DNA from: Pelagibacteraceae bacterium
Lineage (GTDB): Bacteria; Pseudomonadota; Alphaproteobacteria; Pelagibacterales; Pelagibacteraceae
DNA: 46,954 nucleotides
Direction: 5' to 3'
Assembly (NCBI GenBank): GCA_009693705.1
Contig: SHWS01000010.1
Coordinates: 1 to 46,954 of the forward strand
Made by a program: the position numbers and the translations under genes. This document shows, one piece after another, positions 1-8,464 of the stretch (position 1 is its first letter; every line of letters starts with the position of its first letter). Below the pieces are notes generated by a model. The model saw only the letters and a program-made list of their open reading frames with translations, did no database searches and was not told the origin of the DNA.

Positions 1-1080
1 TGGATCTAAGGCTCTACAATCCACTGAATTCCAACCAACATTTATTTCTCTACCGATCTTTAGATTCATATTACTTGAAATATTTGGAACTTTTAAAATA
101 AATTCTTTGTTTCTCAATAGATTTACTCTCAATCGAGTATGATCTCCATGATAAATAATTTCCTCTATTGTTCCTTTATAATTATTGTCCATTGGTGTCC
201 TTGGATCAATGATTGCTCTTTCGGGTCTTAAAGAAATAGTAGTCTTTTGTCCTTTTGATTTTACAACAATTGGATTAGATAATATTTCTTCTCCTGAACT
301 TAATTTCACTTTACACTTGCCGTCAGCTAATTCAGTGACTTCACCTTTAAAAGTATTATTCTCCCCAATAAATTTAGCGACGAAAGAATTAATTGGTTCT
401 TCATATAATTTACTAGGAGTTGAAAGTTGCTGAATTTTTCCATCATTAAAAACTGCAATTCTGTTTGACATAGTTAATGCTTCACTTTGATCGTGGGTAA
501 CATATACAACGGTTACACCGATACTTTCATGAATATGTTTAATTTCATATTGCATATTTTCCCTTAAATTTTTATCTAACGCTCCAAGAGGTTCGTCCAT
601 TAAAACTAATTTAGGATCAAATACTAAAGATCTTGCAACCGCTACTCTTTGTTGTTGACCTCCAGATAATTGCATCGGCATTCTTGCTTCATAACCTTGA
701 AGAGATACCATTGATAAAGCTTTATCAATTTTTTTATCTGCTTCGTCCTTTGGAATTTTTCTTACTCTTAGTGGAAATGCTAAATTTTCATAAACAGTCA
801 TATGAGGAAATAAAGCATAATTTTGAAAAACCATTCCAATACCTCTTTTATGAGGTGGAATATTTGAGATCGGCATGTTATCTAAATAAATTTCTCCATT
901 AGTTGGAGTTTCAAATCCAGCGAGCATCATCAAACAAGTTGTTTTGCCTGAACCAGATGGTCCCAACATTGTAACGAATTCGCCTTCCTTAATATCTAAA
1001 TTTAGACCTTTAACTACTAAAACCTTGCCATCGTAACTTTTATCTACATTATCAAATTTTACAAATTTTTCATTGCCCAT
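1..1080 (-). CDS. ABC transporter ATP-binding protein, spermidine/putrescine or iron type (PotA-like), 3' end cut off
   Basis: This is the ATPase of an ABC importer that powers uptake through a membrane permease pair. Reading the minus strand from the ATG at 1080, 360 codons are open to the window edge, so the C-terminus lies outside. Visible motifs are Walker A GPSGSGKT (about residues 40-47), the Q-loop FQNYALFPH (about 85-93), the signature LSGGQ (138-142), Walker B LVLMDEP (158-164) and the switch His in YVTHDQSEA. After about residue 230 a TOBE-like regulatory domain follows (SLRPERAII). The motif style and C-terminal domain match the PotA/FbpC/UgpC class. Polyamine is the likely substrate by family resemblance, but substrate cannot be read from the ATPase. 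Permease and binding-protein genes are not visible and may lie to the left. Confidence 0.9.
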   Translation of the reverse strand, partial: MGNEKFVKFDNVDKSYDGKVLVVKGLNLDIKEGEFVTMLGPSGSGKTTCLMMLAGFETPTNGEIYLDNMPISNIPPHKRGIGMVFQNYALFPHMTVYENLAFPLRVRKIPKDEADKKIDKALSMVSLQGYEARMPMQLSGGQQQRVAVARSLVFDPKLVLMDEPLGALDKNLRENMQYEIKHIHESIGVTVVYVTHDQSEALTMSNRIAVFNDGKIQQLSTPSKLYEEPINSFVAKFIGENNTFKGEVTELADGKCKVKLSSGEEILSNPIVVKSKGQKTTISLRPERAIIDPRTPMDNNYKGTIEEIIYHGDHTRLRVNLLRNKEFILKVPNISSNMNLKIGREINVGWNSVDCRALDP

Positions 1081-1363
1081 CAAGACTTTAAAACATTAGT
1101 TGAGATAATAATCAAGTTTTTATTTTAAATATAAGTTTTTAGCTAAATAATAAATAATTTTAAATTGTTTTTTTAAGTATTTTTGATCGAACTAATATTC
1201 AATTAATTTGAATTACTAAATAATCTTAAATCAAGAGTTTGTATATGAGCAATTAATAATATTCTAAAATTAGAGTTATTTTTATCTATCCTCTTTTTTT
1301 TTAATATATAATTTGATTATAATAAAATATGCCATACAGCTTAATCTTTAAGCAAAATTAACA

Positions 1364-2224
1364 ATGAAAATTAAAGACATATTTATTGCCTTGCTGGTCC
1401 CTGTTATGCTTGGCTTTGGCTACGCTATTGCAAAACCTGCAATGGAATATTTTCCACCATTTTTACTTACTGGTATAAGATTTACCATACCAGCATTAAT
1501 GCTTGTTTGGTGGTTTCCAGTGCCTAAAGGATTGTTGTTAGATATTTTTAAAATTTCATTTATCGGTAGCACTTTACAATATGGCATGTCTTATTATGGA
1601 CTGAATATGGTTGATGCGTCTGCAGCGGTTCTTATTGTCCAATTAGAAGTTCCTTTTGGAATAATAATTGCATATTTTTTATTAAAAGAAGTGCCGAGCA
1701 TAAAAAATTTAATTGCATTAGCAATTAGTTTTATTGGTGTAATAATTTTATCCGGAGCTCCAAATCTTGATGGTAAATATCTTGCAATTTTTTTACTTTT
1801 ATCGGGCGCTTTCACTTGGTCTCTTGCACAGGTGATGGCGAAACCACTAAGTAATAAAATCAGTGCTATTGCTTTAATGACTTGGCTTTGTGTGTTTTCT
1901 GGACCAATGTTACTTCTTGCGTCTGTGATATTTGACGGTAATCCAGTAAAATATTTTTTAGCAGCAGATCTAGCTAGCTTGTTAACTTTGGGTTTTTTAG
2001 GATTTATTATGCACCCAATCTCCTATGTCGCCTGGTACTATGTTTTAAGAAGATATGAAGTTAACAAAGTAATGCCTGTGTATCTTTTGCTTCCTGTTGT
2101 AGGATTTGTAACTGCTATAATTTTGCTTGGCGAACAACCGTCTCCGAAAGTATATCTTGGCGGGTCAATTATTATCTTTGGAGTTAGTTTAATATTATTT
2201 AAAAATTCAAAAAAGAAAGAATAA
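1364..2224 (+). CDS. EamA/DMT-family transporter
   Basis: A 286-residue inner-membrane protein built almost entirely of about ten hydrophobic segments in two repeated halves, the layout of the drug/metabolite transporter superfamily (two EamA domains). The first half ends with an ALAISFIGVIILSGAP-type helix around residues 122-142. The second half ends with GGSIIIFGVSLILF followed by a lysine-rich tail. Family members export amino acids, nucleosides or other metabolites; the substrate here cannot be named. It has its own upstream region of about 280 bases, divergent from the ABC ATPase gene. Two further DMT genes lie within 3 kb on the same strand, but their sequences are not near-identical, so they are not a recent tandem duplication. 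Confidence 0.85.
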   Translation: MKIKDIFIALLVPVMLGFGYAIAKPAMEYFPPFLLTGIRFTIPALMLVWWFPVPKGLLLDIFKISFIGSTLQYGMSYYGLNMVDASAAVLIVQLEVPFGIIIAYFLLKEVPSIKNLIALAISFIGVIILSGAPNLDGKYLAIFLLLSGAFTWSLAQVMAKPLSNKISAIALMTWLCVFSGPMLLLASVIFDGNPVKYFLAADLASLLTLGFLGFIMHPISYVAWYYVLRRYEVNKVMPVYLLLPVVGFVTAIILLGEQPSPKVYLGGSIIIFGVSLILFKNSKKKE

Positions 2225-2341
2225 AATCTAAAAATATTATTTGTTATTGTGTCTCTTAAACCTATTAACTCGCACTTTATAATAAATAATAACTTTATTG
2301 TTCATCATTTATAATTCAATTATAGTTATTCTTATAAAAAA

Positions 2342-3067
2342 ATGGAAATAACAGAATTACAAAAGGATTTAGCGGCAACCTTTAGATGGACAGCTAAATT
2401 AAACATGCACGAAGCTGTAGCAAATCACTTCAGTGCTTGTGTTCCGGGTTCTACTAATTTTTATATTAATAAAGCTGGAATACATTTTAGCCGGATGAAA
2501 GCTAGTGATTTGATATTAGTCACGAAAGATAATAAAGAAAAATTAAAAAAAAATCCTGAAATTGTAGATCCAACCGCAATTTTTATTCATGGAACTATTC
2601 ATGAAAAAGTTCCTCATGCAAAATGCATTTTTCACGTACATTCAAAATATGCAACTGCATTATCAACTCTTAAAAATCCAACTTTGCCACCAATAGATCA
2701 AAATACGATGATGTTTTATAATAGGTTTTCAGTTTTTAAAGAATTTGGAGGATTGGGCTTTGAAGAAGAGTCGTTAAAAATGGCAAAAGCATTAGGTAAT
2801 AAACAACACATGTTGCTAAGTAATCATGGATTATTAACCACTGGAGAGACAATTGCTGATGGTTTTAATTATTTATATTATTTTGAAAAAGCTGCTGAGA
2901 CTTATTTAACCGCTTTATCAACCAATAAGGAATTAAATATAGTAAGCGATGCCGTTGCCGAAAAAACTGCAGAAGAGCTTAATAATTATCCAATTAATTT
3001 AGCAAGAATGTTTTTAGATCAAATAAGACTAATTTTAGACAAAGAGGAACCAGATTACAAAAATTAA
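2342..3067 (+). CDS. Class II aldolase/adducin family protein
   Basis: A 241-residue cytosolic protein of the class II aldolase/adducin fold, which includes metal-dependent fuculose- and ribulose-phosphate aldolases and decarboxylases. Candidate zinc ligands are the histidines in HGTIH and in FHVHSKYA (about residues 80-102), with a further His in LSNHGLL (about 160). Length fits the family (210-260). It is an isolated gene between two DMT transporters, with gaps of 117 and 63 bases, so the substrate is not indicated by pathway neighbours. In proteobacteria such stand-alone adducin-like proteins are common and mostly uncharacterised. Aldolase activity is therefore an inference from the fold only. 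Confidence 0.85.
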   Translation: MEITELQKDLAATFRWTAKLNMHEAVANHFSACVPGSTNFYINKAGIHFSRMKASDLILVTKDNKEKLKKNPEIVDPTAIFIHGTIHEKVPHAKCIFHVHSKYATALSTLKNPTLPPIDQNTMMFYNRFSVFKEFGGLGFEEESLKMAKALGNKQHMLLSNHGLLTTGETIADGFNYLYYFEKAAETYLTALSTNKELNIVSDAVAEKTAEELNNYPINLARMFLDQIRLILDKEEPDYKN

Positions 3068-3130
3068 AGGTGAGTATTTTTCTAGAAATAAAAAGTAATT
3101 AAAGACTAAGCAATATAATTTACAGCATAA

Positions 3131-4072
3131 ATGAGATCAGAAAAAAATAATCTAAAGGGAATTTTATACGTGCTTATTGGAATGGCTGTTTTTTCAATTC
3201 AGGATGCTTCGATAAAATGGATATTCAACGAAACAGCTTTATACGAACTTTACTTTGGCAGAACCATAATTGCTTTTGTATTACTTTTAATATTCATGAA
3301 ATATAAAAATATAAAACTTAATTTAAAAACTAATTATCCTTTTTTAACTACTTTAAGAGTATTGCTTTTTTTTCTTGGTTTTAGTTTTTTTTATACATCA
3401 CTAACATTCATGCCATTATCAATGGCTAATGCTTTATTTTTCTCAAGCCCTTTTTTTATCTCCATTTTTTCAAAAATTTTTCTAAAAGAAAAAATTGGGA
3501 TTAGACGTTTGAGCGCAATAGCTGTCGGTTTTATAGGGGTCTACATTGTTTTAAATCCAGATTTTAATGATTTTAAAATTATAAACTTAGCACCAGTTGC
3601 TTGTGGATTTTGTTATGCTGGATCTATGATTATTCTAAAAATAACTAATGATAAAGATAATGTTTATACTCAGTTATCACACCTTTATATTGGAGCTATA
3701 ATTGTAAGTCTAGCTTTCTTTGTTTTTATGGGGGATGGCAGATTTAACACTTCATCCAATCCTTCAATGCAATTTATTTTTAGAGAATGGTTTTCTAATC
3801 CAAAATCAGCTTGGCCAGTAATTTTTTTGATGGGCTGTTGTGGGGCGATAGCATTTACTCTTCTCTTTAAAGCTTATACTATTGGTTCACCACCAACTAT
3901 TTCCTTATTTGAATATTCTTTAATCATATATGGATCAATAACAGGATATATTCTTTTTAACGAAATACCTTCAACTAGAACAATTGTTGGATCTCTTGTA
4001 ATTATTTCCTCTGGGCTTTATATTTTTTATAGAGAAAAATTTAAAAATCAAAAAATTGAACACAAATATTAA
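3131..4072 (+). CDS. EamA/DMT-family transporter
   Basis: A 313-residue polytopic membrane protein with two EamA repeats. The N-terminus starts with a charged cap and then LYVLIGMAVFSIQDASIKW, the typical first DMT helix. Repeat 1 closes near residues 130-145 (AVGFIGVYIVLNP) and repeat 2 near 280-300. The 'SIQDASIKW' motif is typical of DMT proteins often annotated as S-adenosylmethionine or metabolite transporters in alphaproteobacteria, but the substrate remains unassigned. It follows the aldolase gene on the same strand after 63 bases and precedes another DMT gene after 61 bases, so these could be co-transcribed. Confidence 0.85.
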   Translation: MRSEKNNLKGILYVLIGMAVFSIQDASIKWIFNETALYELYFGRTIIAFVLLLIFMKYKNIKLNLKTNYPFLTTLRVLLFFLGFSFFYTSLTFMPLSMANALFFSSPFFISIFSKIFLKEKIGIRRLSAIAVGFIGVYIVLNPDFNDFKIINLAPVACGFCYAGSMIILKITNDKDNVYTQLSHLYIGAIIVSLAFFVFMGDGRFNTSSNPSMQFIFREWFSNPKSAWPVIFLMGCCGAIAFTLLFKAYTIGSPPTISLFEYSLIIYGSITGYILFNEIPSTRTIVGSLVIISSGLYIFYREKFKNQKIEHKY

Positions 4073-4133
4073 TTACTTTTCACTATTGAAATCTTAGATA
4101 CTTTTTAAAATTTCAGATATAGAATTTGTAATA

Positions 4134-5021
4134 ATGACTAATAAAAACCTCTATATTCCATTAATAATTTTATCAGTTTTTTTTAGTGCAGCTTTGTCAG
4201 TTTTAATAAAACTTGCTCAACAAGATACCAATGTTTTTACCTCTGCTTTTTTTAGATTTTTTTTTGGGATTTTAGTACTTTTTCCATTTTTTATTAAAAA
4301 TAAGCTTAATGTATTCAAAACTCCAAATTTAAAAGTTCATATAATTAGAGTTATTATCAACTACCCTTCAATGTTATTATTTTTTTATGCAATTAATTTC
4401 GTATCGATTGAAAAAGCAAACTCACTAACTTTTGCAGTACCTTTTATTGCAACAATTTTAGCAGTAATTTTTTTAAAAGAAAAAATTTATATTTACAGAA
4501 CAATTGCATTAGTCCTAGGTTTTATAGGGATGCTTATTATAATAAGACCAGGCATGATTGAAGTTTCATTGGGTGTTTATATGATTCTAATTTCTTCTTT
4601 TCTTTGGGCTTTAGTGATTATTATTACAAAAAAATTATCAAAAGACGATTCCGCGTTAACAATTTTATCGTATCAATATATTTTTATGTTTTTAATTAGT
4701 TTTGTTTTTGCAATATTTAATTGGCAATCACCCTCACTAGAAACATTAATTTATTTATTTTTGGCAGGTTTATCAGGAACCATATTTCATCTAACATCTT
4801 ATCAAGCCTACAAATTAGTAGATGTGTCTTTAGTTCAGCCGTATTTTTTTCTGGTTTTGGTATTTGCTTCTATATTAGGTTATTTTGTTTTTGACGAAAT
4901 TCCTGATATTTATACATGGATAGGAACTGGAGTTATCTTTGCTGGAGTATTAATTATTTCAATTAAAGAAATGCAAATTAGCAAAAGCATTGTTAACAAA
5001 AATCTTAATGCCGAACTTTGA
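4134..5021 (+). CDS. EamA/DMT-family transporter
   Basis: A 295-residue inner-membrane protein with about ten hydrophobic helices and two EamA domains. The first helix is LIILSVFFSAALSVLIKLAQ. The repeat 1 end motif is ALVLGFIGMLIIIRPG (about 126-141) and the repeat 2 end is IGTGVIFAGVLIISIKE (about 262-278). It is the third DMT gene in this 3.7-kb stretch and ends 6 bases before the stop of the convergent MazG-like gene. Substrate unknown. No clear intrinsic terminator hairpin was seen in the short convergent gap. Confidence 0.85.
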   Translation: MTNKNLYIPLIILSVFFSAALSVLIKLAQQDTNVFTSAFFRFFFGILVLFPFFIKNKLNVFKTPNLKVHIIRVIINYPSMLLFFYAINFVSIEKANSLTFAVPFIATILAVIFLKEKIYIYRTIALVLGFIGMLIIIRPGMIEVSLGVYMILISSFLWALVIIITKKLSKDDSALTILSYQYIFMFLISFVFAIFNWQSPSLETLIYLFLAGLSGTIFHLTSYQAYKLVDVSLVQPYFFLVLVFASILGYFVFDEIPDIYTWIGTGVIFAGVLIISIKEMQISKSIVNKNLNAEL

Positions 5022-5027
5022 TATTAG

Positions 5028-5357
5028 TTAGTAGCGCTTATTTGATTTTCCTTTAGATAATTTTATAGGATATTTTTTAACATTTTTTAACATTTTTTTG
5101 TAAAAACTTTTTTCAATATCAATATTCATTTTTTTTGAAATTCTGACCAAGTAAAAAAATATATCAGCAATTTCATCTGCTACTTTTTGCTTATCTACTT
5201 TTTTAATATCACTTTCTTTTAACCATTGAAAAATTTCAACTAATTCTGAGGCTTCAACCGAGAGAGCCATAGATAAATTTTTAGGAGAATGAAATTGATC
5301 CCAATTCCTAACTTTAACGAAGCTTTCTATCTTTTGATTAATCTTCTTTAAATCCAT
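5028..5357 (-). CDS. MazG-like nucleotide pyrophosphohydrolase (dCTP-pyrophosphatase type)
   Basis: A small cytosolic protein of about 109 residues of the all-alpha NTP pyrophosphohydrolase superfamily, which hydrolyses non-canonical or excess (d)NTPs to the monophosphate. Metal-binding acidic motifs are visible: SVEASELVEIFQW (ExxE) and DEIADIFFYLVRIS (ExxD), the two-helix pattern of the family. The region WDQFHSPKNLSMALSVEA matches the RS21-C6/DCTPP1-like subgroup. The start at 5357 (MDLKKIN) is preferred over an ATG 14 codons upstream at 5399, because the extension has no family character and would overlap a possible small ORF on the other strand. A lysine-rich C-terminus is seen. Confidence 0.85.
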   Translation of the reverse strand: MDLKKINQKIESFVKVRNWDQFHSPKNLSMALSVEASELVEIFQWLKESDIKKVDKQKVADEIADIFFYLVRISKKMNIDIEKSFYKKMLKNVKKYPIKLSKGKSNKRY

Positions 5358-5384
5358 TATAAAATAGTTATCTAATTTAGTTAC

Positions 5385-5483
5385 ATGCGTAAAATACATG
5401 AAAAATTTAATAAGACCACTGCAAACATTGAGGATTTAAAGTTTTACAAGACCAAACTTAAAAATAATTTTAAATTTTACTAA
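5385..5483 (+). CDS. Possible small ORF, 32 aa, unknown
   Basis: An ATG-initiated frame of 32 codons in the 200-base gap between the divergent MazG-like gene and rlmJ. The predicted peptide is lysine-, phenylalanine- and asparagine-rich without recognisable motifs. No good ribosome binding site is visible. In DNA this AT-rich, a frame of this length can occur by chance. It is listed because it sits head-to-tail with another tiny frame that abuts rlmJ exactly. Confidence 0.2.
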   Translation: MRKIHEKFNKTTANIEDLKFYKTKLKNNFKFY

Positions 5484-5486
5484 ATC

Positions 5487-5558
5487 ATGCCTTTTGCTAA
5501 AAAAAAATTTAACGCTAAATTAGTAAAGATATTAAAAAAGCTTAAAAAAATTCTCTAA
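5487..5558 (+). CDS. Possible small cationic peptide ORF, 23 aa, abutting rlmJ
   Basis: A 23-codon frame starting MPFAKKKFNAKL and ending in a KKLKKIL stretch, with about ten lysines and no acidic residues. Its TAA stop at 5556-5558 is immediately followed by the rlmJ ATG at 5559, an arrangement that would allow translational coupling. It could be a leader peptide, a genuine small basic protein, or chance. Nothing beyond composition and position supports it. Confidence 0.25.
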   Translation: MPFAKKKFNAKLVKILKKLKKIL

Positions 5559-6398
5559 ATGCTTAGTTATAGACACGGATTTCATGCTGGAAATTTTGCT
5601 GACGTTTTTAAACACTTCTTACTTGTTTATTTATTAAAGACGTTAAAACACAAAAAACCATTCTCTTTTATTGATCCATTTGCAGGTGCTGGAAAGTATT
5701 TTTTGGATGATCCTTTTATGAAAAAAAATAAAGAATACTCAAATGGTATTATTAAAGTTTTATCATCTAAAATTAAAGATCCTTTTATTAAAGATTATTT
5801 AGATTTGGTTAAACTAGCAAATTTAAATAAAAAAAAAATATCTATTTACCCAGGTTCTTGTTTTTTATCTTTGATGGTTTTAGATAAAGAAGATAAAATT
5901 TATTTGTCCGAGCTTCATAATAATGAGTTCGAAATTTTAAAGAAAAATTTTGAGCAAAATAGAAATGTTAAAACCGAAAAAAAAGATGCCTACTCTTTTT
6001 TAAGCCAAATAATCAATTCTCATAAAGGAAATAGATTAATTTTAATTGATCCATCCTATGAAGTTAAGAATGAATATGAAAAAATTATTAAATTAGTCAA
6101 ACATAATGCAACTCAATTTCCCGACAGTTGTTTTTTAATTTGGTATCCTGTGTTAGAGTCTGAAAAAACTAACCAGTTTGTTAAAAAGTTTCTAGATATA
6201 GGTGTTCAAAATATAGCTCATATCGATATTCAATTAAAAAATTCATTTTTACGTATGCAAGGAACTGGTCTCTTTATTGTAAATGCTCCATCAAATATGA
6301 AAACTGATATTGGTAAAGGCCTCGAGATTTTATTAGAAATTCTCAAAGATAAAAATTTACAATCTAAAATAAATTTTAATATGTTTAAAAGATTATAA
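5559..6398 (+). CDS. rlmJ: 23S rRNA (adenine(2030)-N(6))-methyltransferase RlmJ
   Basis: A 279-residue SAM-dependent methyltransferase that modifies A2030 of 23S rRNA. The N-terminus MLSYRHGFHAGNFADVFKH is the family hallmark (SYRHAFHAGNHADVLKH in other bacteria). The SAM-binding FIDPFAGAGKY follows at about residues 37-47. The catalytic motif appears as LIDPSYE (about 161-167), matching the DPPYE motif of RlmJ with Ser in place of the second Pro. Length matches the family (about 280). The ATG at 5559 directly follows a possible tiny ORF. An AT-rich hairpin just past the stop probably ends the transcript. Confidence 0.93.
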   Translation: MLSYRHGFHAGNFADVFKHFLLVYLLKTLKHKKPFSFIDPFAGAGKYFLDDPFMKKNKEYSNGIIKVLSSKIKDPFIKDYLDLVKLANLNKKKISIYPGSCFLSLMVLDKEDKIYLSELHNNEFEILKKNFEQNRNVKTEKKDAYSFLSQIINSHKGNRLILIDPSYEVKNEYEKIIKLVKHNATQFPDSCFLIWYPVLESEKTNQFVKKFLDIGVQNIAHIDIQLKNSFLRMQGTGLFIVNAPSNMKTDIGKGLEILLEILKDKNLQSKINFNMFKRL

Positions 6399-6408
6399 GA
6401 CTATTTCA

Positions 6409-6436
6409 TATTCAATAAATGTTTTTTTATTGAATA
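6409..6436 (+). terminator. Hairpin after rlmJ, candidate terminator
   Basis: A perfect 11-bp inverted repeat (TATTCAATAAA / TTTATTGAATA) with a 6-base T-rich loop starts 11 bases after the rlmJ stop. The stem is AT-rich and no long U-run follows, so termination strength is uncertain. Confidence 0.45.
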
Positions 6437-6594
6437 CTTTATTAATAGTATTTACCTTAGATTCTAAAACTATCTTTTGCTTTAAGTTGGTATTTTAAAA
6501 TTAGTTGTATTTTCTTAATATTTTCGAATAAATCCTTTTTTAACCTATTGAAATAAAGTAATAAATTTTTCTATTTCTCAAAATTCTAATTTGT

Positions 6595-6680
6595 GCTAGT
6601 ATTAACTGCCTAAAAAGCGATACATAACTCGTCGAGAGTAAAAGTTAATACCAGGTCGAAAGTGGGATCGGTCGTCTTTT
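6595..6680 (+). promoter_or_regulatory. Candidate structured 5' leader of the flavin-monooxygenase operon
   Basis: The 308-base gap 6399-6706 is AT-rich except for this block, which is clearly more GC-rich and structured. A perfect 9-bp inverted repeat GTATTAACT (6599-6607) / AGTTAATAC (6643-6651) encloses a small ACTC/GAGT hairpin (6627-6639). CGAT at 6618-6621 can pair with ATCG at 6667-6670 across the stem, giving a possible pseudoknot. GTCGA-A/G-AGT occurs twice, 24 bases apart (6631 and 6655). A strong Shine-Dalgarno AAAGGAGG lies at 6695-6702, just before the ATG at 6707. This layout fits a cis-regulatory RNA or a protein operator. I could not match it to a known riboswitch class. Confidence 0.4.
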
Positions 6681-6706
6681 TTAAATAACAATTTAAAGGA
6701 GGCATA

Positions 6707-7873
6707 ATGAAATTTGGATATTTCTGCAACACTACCAACTGGAAACATAAGCCATACGAGCAATTATTAAACGAAACAAGAGAGATTACCACATATTGCG
6801 ATCAAAATAATTGGGATTCAATTTGGTATACAGAACATCATTTTAATCATGAAGGAATGGAGGCTTGTACTAATCCATTAATGATGGGTGTTGATGCGGC
6901 CGCTCGAACAAAACAAATTAGAATTGGTCAAGCATGTAACGTAATCACTTTTCATAATCCAATTCGTCTTGCTGAAGATATTGCATTACTAGATCATTTA
7001 TCAAACGGAAGAGTTGAAGTAGGAATTGGTCGAGGTGTTTATGGTAGAGAAGCTATTAATATGAATAAAGAAGCAGATCTTAAAGATCAAGCGAAGAATT
7101 TTCGATTATTTGAAGAAACTTTAACTATCATGAAAAAAGCTTGGACTGAAAAATTTTTTAGTCATCATGGAGAATTTTATACTTATCCTTCTCCTGATTT
7201 TGTTTGGCAACATGATATGAGTCCACCAAGTGAAGAATTTTTAGATACTAAGACAAACAAAATAAAAAAAATAAGTATTTTACCAAAACCCAAACAAACT
7301 CCACATCCACCAATTTGGCAAGTGGTTGATGGTGCTAGATCAATTGAATGGGCTGCGCAAAATGGTGTGAACACTATAATGTGGATACCCACAGTAAAAG
7401 CATTAAGAAAAAGATTTGAAATTTATCAAGAAGCAAAATCAAAAGCTGAGAATAGAGATGTTCCATTAGGTGAAGGAATCTCTTTAGTGAGAGACATGTT
7501 TGTTGCTGAGACCATGAAAGAAGCAGAAAAATTAGCTGGGGAACATATTATAAATTATATGAAATGGGTTTGCCACTGGAGAGGATTGGGCAATCATATG
7601 GATCCGGGTGAAGAGCTGCCAGAAACAAAAAATAAATTAGATTTGTTAAACTATGATTTTCTTCATAAAAGAAATTTATTATTTGGTACCCCTGAGTATG
7701 TGGTCAACAAAATTAATGAACTTAAATCTGAATTAAATCTTCAAAATCTACAAGTATGGTCTAATTTTCCTGGTATTGATCATAAAGCTTGTATGAGAAG
7801 TATAAAACTCTTTAATGACGAAGTGATACCTAAAATTAATTTTGACAAAGATAGTTTAGAAAAAGCTAGTTAA
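6707..7873 (+). CDS. LLM-class flavin-dependent oxidoreductase (bacterial-luciferase-like monooxygenase)
   Basis: A 388-residue TIM-barrel flavoenzyme of the luciferase-like monooxygenase superfamily, which uses FMNH2 or F420H2 to oxidise organic substrates with O2. The N-terminus MKFGYFCNTT, the WYTEHHF segment (about 43-49) and the GRVEVGIGRGVYGRE segment (about 102-116) are typical of the luciferase alpha-like subgroup. The end of the barrel is seen in GTPEYVVNKINEL. It opens a tight operon: its TAA overlaps the next ATG by one base. The substrate is unknown. The downstream hydrolase and aldehyde dehydrogenase suggest oxidative ring or C-N cleavage followed by hydrolysis and aldehyde oxidation. 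It has an unusually good AAAGGAGG ribosome binding site. Confidence 0.9.
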   Translation: MKFGYFCNTTNWKHKPYEQLLNETREITTYCDQNNWDSIWYTEHHFNHEGMEACTNPLMMGVDAAARTKQIRIGQACNVITFHNPIRLAEDIALLDHLSNGRVEVGIGRGVYGREAINMNKEADLKDQAKNFRLFEETLTIMKKAWTEKFFSHHGEFYTYPSPDFVWQHDMSPPSEEFLDTKTNKIKKISILPKPKQTPHPPIWQVVDGARSIEWAAQNGVNTIMWIPTVKALRKRFEIYQEAKSKAENRDVPLGEGISLVRDMFVAETMKEAEKLAGEHIINYMKWVCHWRGLGNHMDPGEELPETKNKLDLLNYDFLHKRNLLFGTPEYVVNKINELKSELNLQNLQVWSNFPGIDHKACMRSIKLFNDEVIPKINFDKDSLEKAS

Positions 7874-8460
7874 TGAGGCTTGAACTTAGGAAATTTACAA
7901 AATTTGTTGATAAAACTTTTATTGAAGGAGGTAAAGAAGCTAAGGAACCTGTGTTGCTGGTATCCGTTGCTGCCGTTTTTAAAAATCCGTGGAGTGGACA
8001 AGGTTTTGTTGAGGATTTAAAGCCAATTATCTTAGAGCTTGCACCAAAATTAGGTGATCTACTTGTTCCTGAACTGATTAAAGAAATGGGTTCTGCTGAA
8101 AAAATTTTAGCTTATGGCAAAGCTGGAATTGTGGGTTTAGATGGAGAAATAGAACACGCATCAGCATTTATTCATACATTAAGATTTGGAAACAAATTTA
8201 GAGACGCTGTAGGAGGAACTTCTTATTTGAGTTTTACTAACACGCGAGGACCAGCTGGTTCAAAAATTTCAATTCCGATGATGCACAAAATAGATTCTGG
8301 ATTAAGACCATTTTATCTTACCCATGAATTTACTATTCATGACGCACCATTTAATAATGAAATTGTAATTGCGATTGGAGGAGCTTCATCAGGAAGGGCT
8401 CATGCGAGAACAGGTGATCGTTACCAGGACATGAAAGAAATGGGGCTAGCCTCTAAATAA
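7873..8460 (+). CDS. Amino acid synthesis family protein (PF06684/DUF1185)
   Basis: A 195-residue protein matching the 'amino acid synthesis' family from memory of its conserved segments: KEPVLLVSVAAVFKNPW, the GKAGIVGLDGEIEHASAFIH stretch (about residues 78-98) and the C-terminal SSGRAHARTGDRYQD (about 174-188). Its biochemical role is not established despite the family name. In proteobacteria it is often found beside flavin-dependent monooxygenases, amidases and dehydrogenases, as here. It starts at 7873 with a one-base TAATG overlap with the monooxygenase stop and ends 4 bases before the hydrolase start, so it is surely co-translated with them. A role in the same catabolic step is likely but is inference. 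Confidence 0.85.
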   Translation: MRLELRKFTKFVDKTFIEGGKEAKEPVLLVSVAAVFKNPWSGQGFVEDLKPIILELAPKLGDLLVPELIKEMGSAEKILAYGKAGIVGLDGEIEHASAFIHTLRFGNKFRDAVGGTSYLSFTNTRGPAGSKISIPMMHKIDSGLRPFYLTHEFTIHDAPFNNEIVIAIGGASSGRAHARTGDRYQDMKEMGLASK

Positions 8461-8464
8461 AATA

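Noticed and set aside
1081..1363. Possible RNA element between the ABC ATPase and the first DMT gene
   Set aside because: Only AT-rich sequence with no convincing inverted repeats or conserved motif; probably just divergent promoters.
1364..5021. Tandem duplication origin of the three neighbouring DMT transporters
   Set aside because: The proteins share fold-level features only; no long identical stretches that would point to a recent local duplication.
5358..5399. Upstream start for the MazG-like gene at 5399
   Set aside because: The first 14 residues are not typical of the family; the ATG at 5357 gives the usual N-terminus.
6595..6680. Known riboswitch class (SAM-II, SAM-V, glycine, FMN, TPP) before the monooxygenase gene
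   Set aside because: No consensus core of these classes could be placed; only generic structure is visible, so it is listed as a candidate element without class.
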